Shown here: positions 59,130-64,000 of the stretch, in pieces
Layout of the letters: each line of letters opens with the position of its first letter
Position numbering within the stretch: the first letter of the stretch is position 1
Assembly (NCBI GenBank): GCA_037367355.1
Contig: CM074704.1
Coordinates: 1,860,001-1,924,000 of the forward strand
DNA: 64,000 bases
Reading direction: 5' to 3'
DNA from: Neoscytalidium dimidiatum
Lineage: Eukaryota; Ascomycota; Dothideomycetes; Botryosphaeriales; Botryosphaeriaceae
Position numbers and translations under genes: made by a program
Notes under the pieces: model-generated
Databases searched by the model: none
Told to the model about the DNA's origin: nothing
The model's input: only the letters and a program-made list of their open reading frames with translations

Positions 59130-60539
59130 CCTTACTCGGGATTATGGAAGATGCGAGACAGCGAGATGAGGGGCTCCTTTAGCAATTGAGCGAGTCTCCG
59201 TGATACGCGCCCTCGGCCGCCGCCATAATGATGATGGTGCCATCCGACCAATGGCTGCCAAGGTATGAGGTACATTCAAGAGTACGACTCTCCTGATACC
59301 TATCCATCCTCATTGGTCGACACTATCGGCCCGCGCGCCTGCTGACATCCTGCTTGCCTTAGCGTTCAGGCCCTTGGCAATTGTATAGAGGCCTTTGTCT
59401 CATGCTGAGTAACTGATGGAAGTCTAGAAGAGATGATTTCAAGGGTTGCCATTGGCGGTGACCTCAAAGCTCGGATGGTGCCCTTGCGCTTTCGGGGTTC
59501 GGATCACGATAAAGGTGGAAACCCACTCGCGCTTTATTGCTCCCGATAAACCGAGCCAGGCCAGGCCTACTTAGTGGACGAAGATCAATGCCCAAATGGT
59601 GGCCTTTAAGACATACCCCGCTATTCCTTCTCTGAAGGGCGCTTTCTGCCTTGGTTCTGGGTGCTTCGTGTGTCGGACATGTTCGCGGGACTTGATGTTT
59701 TCCTTGATCAGTGCATAACCACCTTACTAATTCTGCAACTACAGCGAGGTTTCTCTGTATGGGGGAAAACAGGGCAAGCAAAGAGACTGGAGTTGGAGAA
59801 AATTGTGGGCACATCATTGATTCGTGCAATTTCTGCAATATGGACGAAAAGCGGCTGTGCTGGCCAAATTAAGCTATTGGGATCACTAGTTGAATTACAT
59901 ATGTGAAATGTCTATCATGAACTTAGAGTGCAGCTGTTGTCCTTGGAATGACTAGATATTTGTTGGCACTAGAGTGCCATAGCAGTTCCATGGACCATAT
60001 TCTGGAAGCTCTAGGTGTAGATAGGAGAGAAAAGTTCCTGGGTCGCTTGCAGCTGCAGAGAATACCTGGGCTTTAGTGGCTAAAGCGTTGAGGGCAGGCG
60101 TTCAAGTCGTCTTGTTTGTTATTACTACAATTAGATGTTCCAGAGCCCTTCCTGCTCGGATGAATTCCGTCCCCCGGGGATGATTACGAGACTCCTTTTG
60201 GCTTCCGAGGCGTTTACCTCCACCGCTCTTTGAAGAATCCCCATCTTTGCTCTGGAGGGCCTGCCAACTTGACTAGACAGAAACGCCGAGGCCGACGGCG
60301 CCCAGGCTAGTATGTCTTTGCGCACTCTCCACAATCTTTAACCCCTGTATTCCGGCCATCTACGGATCATACCGTGAGATATGCCGCTTTCCACCCACCT
60401 GCGCATTGATCGCATTGTGAGCTGGTCCGTTTGGTTCCCACGGCATACTGATGTAGTGCGAGGTAGCCTGGCTAGGCCGGAGCCGCTTACAGTCGATACC
60501 GACATCGGCAAAGACATGTGTCACAAAATAACACCGAGC

Positions 60540-60551
60540 GTGTATAAATAT
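60540..60551 (+). promoter_or_regulatory. TATA box upstream of SDR gene
   Basis: GTGTATAAATAT about 51 bp before the ATG at 60602; identical to the element upstream of the questin-oxidase-like gene. Confidence 0.45.
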
Positions 60552-60601
60552 CTATCGTTGAATTGCTCATCTACACACAAATTCGAAATCGCTAATTCGC
60601 C

Positions 60602-61579
60602 ATGCCTACGTCGAGAGATACGAACAAGGTTGCACCTCTGCAGCTTCTTGATCAGGATCTTGCCGGAAAACATGCAGTAGTTACGTAGGGTTTTCGGAAC
60701 ATTCTTCAATGATAAAGTTTAACAATGTTTCTAGTGGTTCGACGCGGGGCATCGGACGAGCCATCGCCCTTCACCTCGCGGCTCGTGGAGCATCGGTCTT
60801 GGGAACATGCTCTTCTCCAGAGTCCCTCCATCACTTCGACGAAATGGATGCGTCCATTCGTAGCCTTTATCAGTCTTCTCCGCATCCGGTACCCAAGATA
60901 GTCGGCATACCTGGCAACCTTCTCTCGGCCGATACCCCAGAGCGCATTTCTGAGGCTGTTGAGCGCGAATTCCACGGCAAGCTGCATATCGTCGTCAATA
61001 ATGCATCCTACATTGGGAGAAAGACGTTTGGCGAGCTAGATGCCGACTTCGTGCAGAAGGTCCTGCTCGGCAATGTCCAGACGCTGATATTAATGGTGGA
61101 CGTCCTCTTCCGCAAGAGGCTTTTCCAGCCTAATTCCAGGATCGTAAACATCTCTAGCGAAGTAACCAGGGGCCATTTGCCCGATCAGTAAGCTTACGCC
61201 CACAACGGTTACGGTTCTAATTGAATGACTAATAATGACATGCTTTTCCACTAGTACGTTCGGAGTCTACGCCAGCACCAAATCTGCTATAGAGTCTTTG
61301 ACGCGTACGTGGGCCGACGTCTTCGGCAAGCATCCATCCATGCCCGGCACGACGGTAAACTCGCTTCTAGTGGGCGCCACAGCAACAGACTCCTTTTTCG
61401 AAATGGGAGGCAACATCGAAGCATGGACCAATCAAGTGGTGTCTCAACTGTCTGTTGGAAGTAGGCTCGGAACGCCCGAGGATATAGCTAATGTTGTCGG
61501 CCTTGTGGTAAGCGATAACGCAGGTTGGATTACGGGATCGGTCGTTTCTGCGAGTGGTGGTAGCGGGAAGGTGCTGTAA
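60602..61579 (+). CDS. Short-chain dehydrogenase/reductase (SDR)
   Basis: Three exons (60602-60684, 60735-61187, 61255-61579) give 286 residues. The NAD(P)-binding motif VVTGSTRGIGRAIALHLAA is assembled across the first intron. NNASYIG follows where NNAG is usual, then the catalytic Ser in VNISSE, and YASTK (Tyr/Lys pair) just after the second intron. The end, DNAGWITGSVVSASGG, is typical of classical SDRs such as 3-oxoacyl-ACP reductase and versicolorin/naphthol reductase types. It is cytosolic and probably NADPH-dependent. Context (questin-oxidase-like gene on one side, exporter on the other) suggests secondary metabolism, but the substrate cannot be read from the sequence. Confidence 0.92.
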
Positions 61580-61862
61580 GATTTCAAGTGCTGGAAATTG
61601 TTGTTGGTGGTGGGGGCTATTGACCGCAACTATGACAAATCATTTTGGACCTGCTGCATCTCACTTCGCATGCTCTAAAATCTGCTCAGCTTTCACGATT
61701 TCGAAAGGCTTAGTGGTGCAATTGACTGCCTTAGTCCGTCAAGCCTAATCTTACCAAGACTCAAGTACTATCAATTCCTGTATTCGCTTGAAAACTCACT
61801 CAACTCGCCAATAGCACGATCCGTGATTGAATGGCTCCCAGATATGCATCCTCCGCAGCTTG

Positions 61863-61992
61863 TTTTTCCACATGCCTGGTGCTCTTGCTCAGTGTCAGAC
61901 TAAAAAAGTACGACGCCGCACTGATTTTCAGTGCTGGCTAGTGGCCTTAATATAGTCCTACATTTTTCCGCATGCCTGGTGCTCTTGCTCAG
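61863..61992. repeat. 30-bp direct repeat, copies exactly 100 bp apart
   Basis: 61863-61892 and 61963-61992 match in 29 of 30 bases; both contain CATGCCTGGTGCTCTTGCTC. The intervening 70 bases are unrelated. Not coding. Confidence 0.9.
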
Positions 61993-62686
61993 AAGCGGTC
62001 CTGATGGGGAAATTGGAGCATCATTTACAGACTAGAATAGATTGACATGGTAGACTCATGATATGAACAACTTCAGAAAGAAGTAATATAGCAGAAGTGC
62101 TGTGACACTGATAAAGGAAAATGCAATGGTTGCTGCAGAAACGTTTAGTCAAGAACCAAGAGACAGGAATAGCACGATTTTTCGTTATTGGTATACTACC
62201 CTTGAATAACACTCAGAGTGCTGTAGCGATGTTATCTTTCCTGGCCGAATTATTAAAAACAAGAGACAATTGACTGGTTCTCGCAGTAAAACAATAACTG
62301 TTGGGGTAGGCGTACTGACATTGTGGTTTATTATCCTTAAATACGTTTTCAAGTACGCAGCGGCTATATCTGAAACTTGCGGCCGGTATCACTTTAGTAA
62401 AGCAATTCTTGAGGGTAATATATATAAAAAGAGCTGGTAGATTGTATCTGGTGTGGTGATAGTAGACGCGTGCAGTTAGGAACGGGAAGCCCCCGATTCA
62501 TATATATTTATCGTTTTACAACGATATCTACATCCTCAAATTGTCGTGTAGGTTCTCAGGGCCTCTCTGTCATAGAATAATTTCCGCACATGCCTCAAAT
62601 AGAGTGGCATTTTTAACAGACTTATGGAAATTGCAAAAGAGTTTCAGCGCCTAATAAAATAGCCTATCCTCTATAACTTTTCATCT

Positions 62687-62760
62687 TCTCCTCCTCCTCC
62701 TCCTCCTCCTCCTCCTCCTCCTTCTTCCTCTTTCTATCTCTTTCTATCTCTTTTCAAAAT
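62687..62760. repeat. (TCC)n microsatellite followed by CTTTCTAT repeats
   Basis: About twelve TCC/CTC units, then TTCTTCCTC and a short TCTTTCTATC duplication, about 100 bp past the 3' end of the MFS gene. Confidence 0.9.
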
Positions 62761-62849
62761 TAAGAGTATAAATAAGCCATTCAATAAATCTATACATAAG
62801 TCATGCGCTACTGAGATTCTCAACGGGGACTCTTTTAGATCGTATTGTT

Positions 62850-64000
62850 TCATGCAGACCGATTTTTGTTTCTTAACCGCTCTCCGTATCGGTACAGAAG
62901 AATTGGTATCGGCATGAAGCCGATAGCAACAAATCCTAGCAGGCTGTTCCCCCAACCCAATCCAAGAGCATCATACATGCTGGGGCCCGCCAATGGCAGA
63001 AACGCACCGAACAGCGACCGAAGGACGCTGAAGGCTGCAAGCGCAGATGCAGCCGCCTGGGGCCCAAAGGTGTCCACTAGATAGATCTGGGAAGTGATTA
63101 CGACGCACACAGCGCCAAGTCCTACGAAGTAGGTGCCGATGATGGGTACGATCCAGTGAGTCTGAGAGTGGGCACTCCACCCGTACCAGAAGAATCCGAT
63201 GGGGATGGCGGGACTTGTCCAGACCATCAGTGGCAATCTGTACTCGGGCTTGTTCTCGCCAGATGCGGCGGTCAGCTTTGCAGCTACTTTGTCGCTTGTG
63301 ATGCTGAAAATGAACAGTGCGGATAGCATGCCGATGCCGACTCCCAGATTCCCGAGCCCGGCTGTGCCAATCGTGAAACCGTATTGCTGGCGGAAGACAG
63401 TCGAAAAGGTGGTGAAAAGAAGGAAGCATAGGCCGAACACGAATGCGCCGTATGCAGAAAGAGCCAGGACGATGGGATTGAGGAATAGTAGCTTGATTGG
63501 AAGACGGAGAGAGCGAAGGAGGAGAGTGCGGAGAGGTACACCGCTGGGGTTCCCGACATTGCGGCCTAGACGCTTCGCCTTCTTGGCCAGAATCACGGTG
63601 CGGTAAGTTTCGCGCATCATGAGGAGGGCAAGGAGGCTGACAAGCCCGCTCTGTGGACGACGCATCTACAGTCAGTACGTTCTCTAAACCACAACACAGC
63701 ACGGAACGGAAAGACGTACGGTAAGCGCAATGACCCAAAAAATCCATCTCCAGCTGGTATTCTGAGCGATAAACCCTCCGATGACAGGTCCAACGGCCGG
63801 TCCCTAGACTAGTCGATGAGCTTTTTGCTATGGATAGAGCAGACTGGGAGGGAAGACACAACGCACCAGTAATGGGCCAAGACCGAAGATGCCCATCGCA
63901 ATTCCACGCTGATCCGGAGTCGTGACATCGGCTACAGTGCCGCCGCCAATGGTAAGAGGAGCAGAGCCGGCGCAGCCACTGAGAAAGCGAAAGGCAAGGA
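62850..64000 (-). CDS. MFS drug/metabolite exporter (DHA1-like), N-terminus cut by window edge
   Basis: Minus-strand gene whose 5' part lies beyond the right edge. Visible exons: 64000-63867, 63803-63720, 63665-62850, all in phase. The first holds [20 protein letters not shown] and [20 protein letters not shown] (motif around helix 4). The second starts with the antiporter motif C ([10 protein letters not shown]) and [11 protein letters not shown]. The last covers the central loop and the six C-terminal membrane helices, ending [13 protein letters not shown]. The order fits fungal DHA1 proton antiporters that export toxins, polyamines or fungicides at the plasma membrane. The substrate is unknown. 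Its location next to SDR and questin-oxidase-like genes makes export of a metabolite plausible. Confidence 0.92.

Larger units (their letters stand above)
58940..60601. other. Intergenic, divergent promoter region
   Basis: About 1.7 kb between the divergent questin-oxidase-like and SDR genes. It contains two matching TATA elements (listed separately). ORFs at 59.46-59.9 kb have no recognisable features. The stretch near 60.06-60.12 kb has weak tRNA-like A/B-box resemblance only. Confidence 0.5.
61580..62849. other. Intergenic, convergent
   Basis: About 1.27 kb between the convergent SDR and MFS genes. AT-rich, with a 30-bp direct repeat and a TCC microsatellite (listed separately). No supported gene. 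Confidence 0.6.

Noticed and set aside
60060..60115. tRNA-like A- and B-box resemblance
   Set aside because: The boxes are too close together and no acceptor stem or anticodon arm can be formed.

Overview
The window looks like nuclear DNA of a filamentous ascomycete (Pezizomycotina; Dothideomycetes is my guess, not proven). Genes are compact and fungal in style. They carry short GT..AG introns, mostly 50-100 bp, alternate strands without operons, and encode eukaryotic housekeeping proteins next to families typical of moulds (DUF7721, questin-oxidase-like, fungal STAND N-terminal domain, MFS exporter). Gene models were built by hand from reading frames, splice signals and phase. Where every junction keeps the phase I give exon coordinates and protein length.

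Layout. 1-7 kb: a bromodomain protein cut by the left edge, a CaM-kinase-I type kinase, a 104-residue membrane-anchored protein and a choline/ethanolamine phosphotransferase. 7-13.6 kb: a gene-poor island that holds a possible reverse-transcriptase relic and one small secreted cysteine-rich protein (effector-like). 13.6-26.6 kb: DUF7721 protein, cyclophilin H, membrane RING-H2 ligase, COQ6, histidyl-tRNA synthetase and VPS33. 27.5-37.6 kb: a Ser-rich hypothetical protein, TVP38, a small hypothetical protein, VPS53 and a GH18 chitinase. 37.6-39.6 kb: a repeat-rich spacer. 39.6-52.6 kb: YTH1/CPSF30, a CCCH+DUF1771+Smr protein, an F-box/JmjC protein, eIF4A, three unrecognised ORFs (one a solid coiled-coil gene) and an FAHD1-type acylpyruvase. 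53.3-64 kb: a STAND-like ankyrin protein with a poly-Asp tail, then widely spaced accessory genes (questin-oxidase-like, SDR reductase, MFS transporter cut by the right edge) that could be the rim of a secondary-metabolite cluster.

How the genes relate. Most are independent housekeeping functions: membrane lipid synthesis, ubiquinone, translation (HTS1, eIF4A), mRNA 3' processing, and endosome/Golgi traffic (VPS33, VPS53, TVP38). The parts most worth a second look are the isolated secreted protein at 11.5 kb, the ankyrin/STAND gene at 53-56 kb, the possible metabolic group at 57-64 kb whose first two genes share a TATA-box 12-mer, the coiled-coil gene at 50-51 kb with its divergent neighbours, and an unusually long intron in the JmjC gene.
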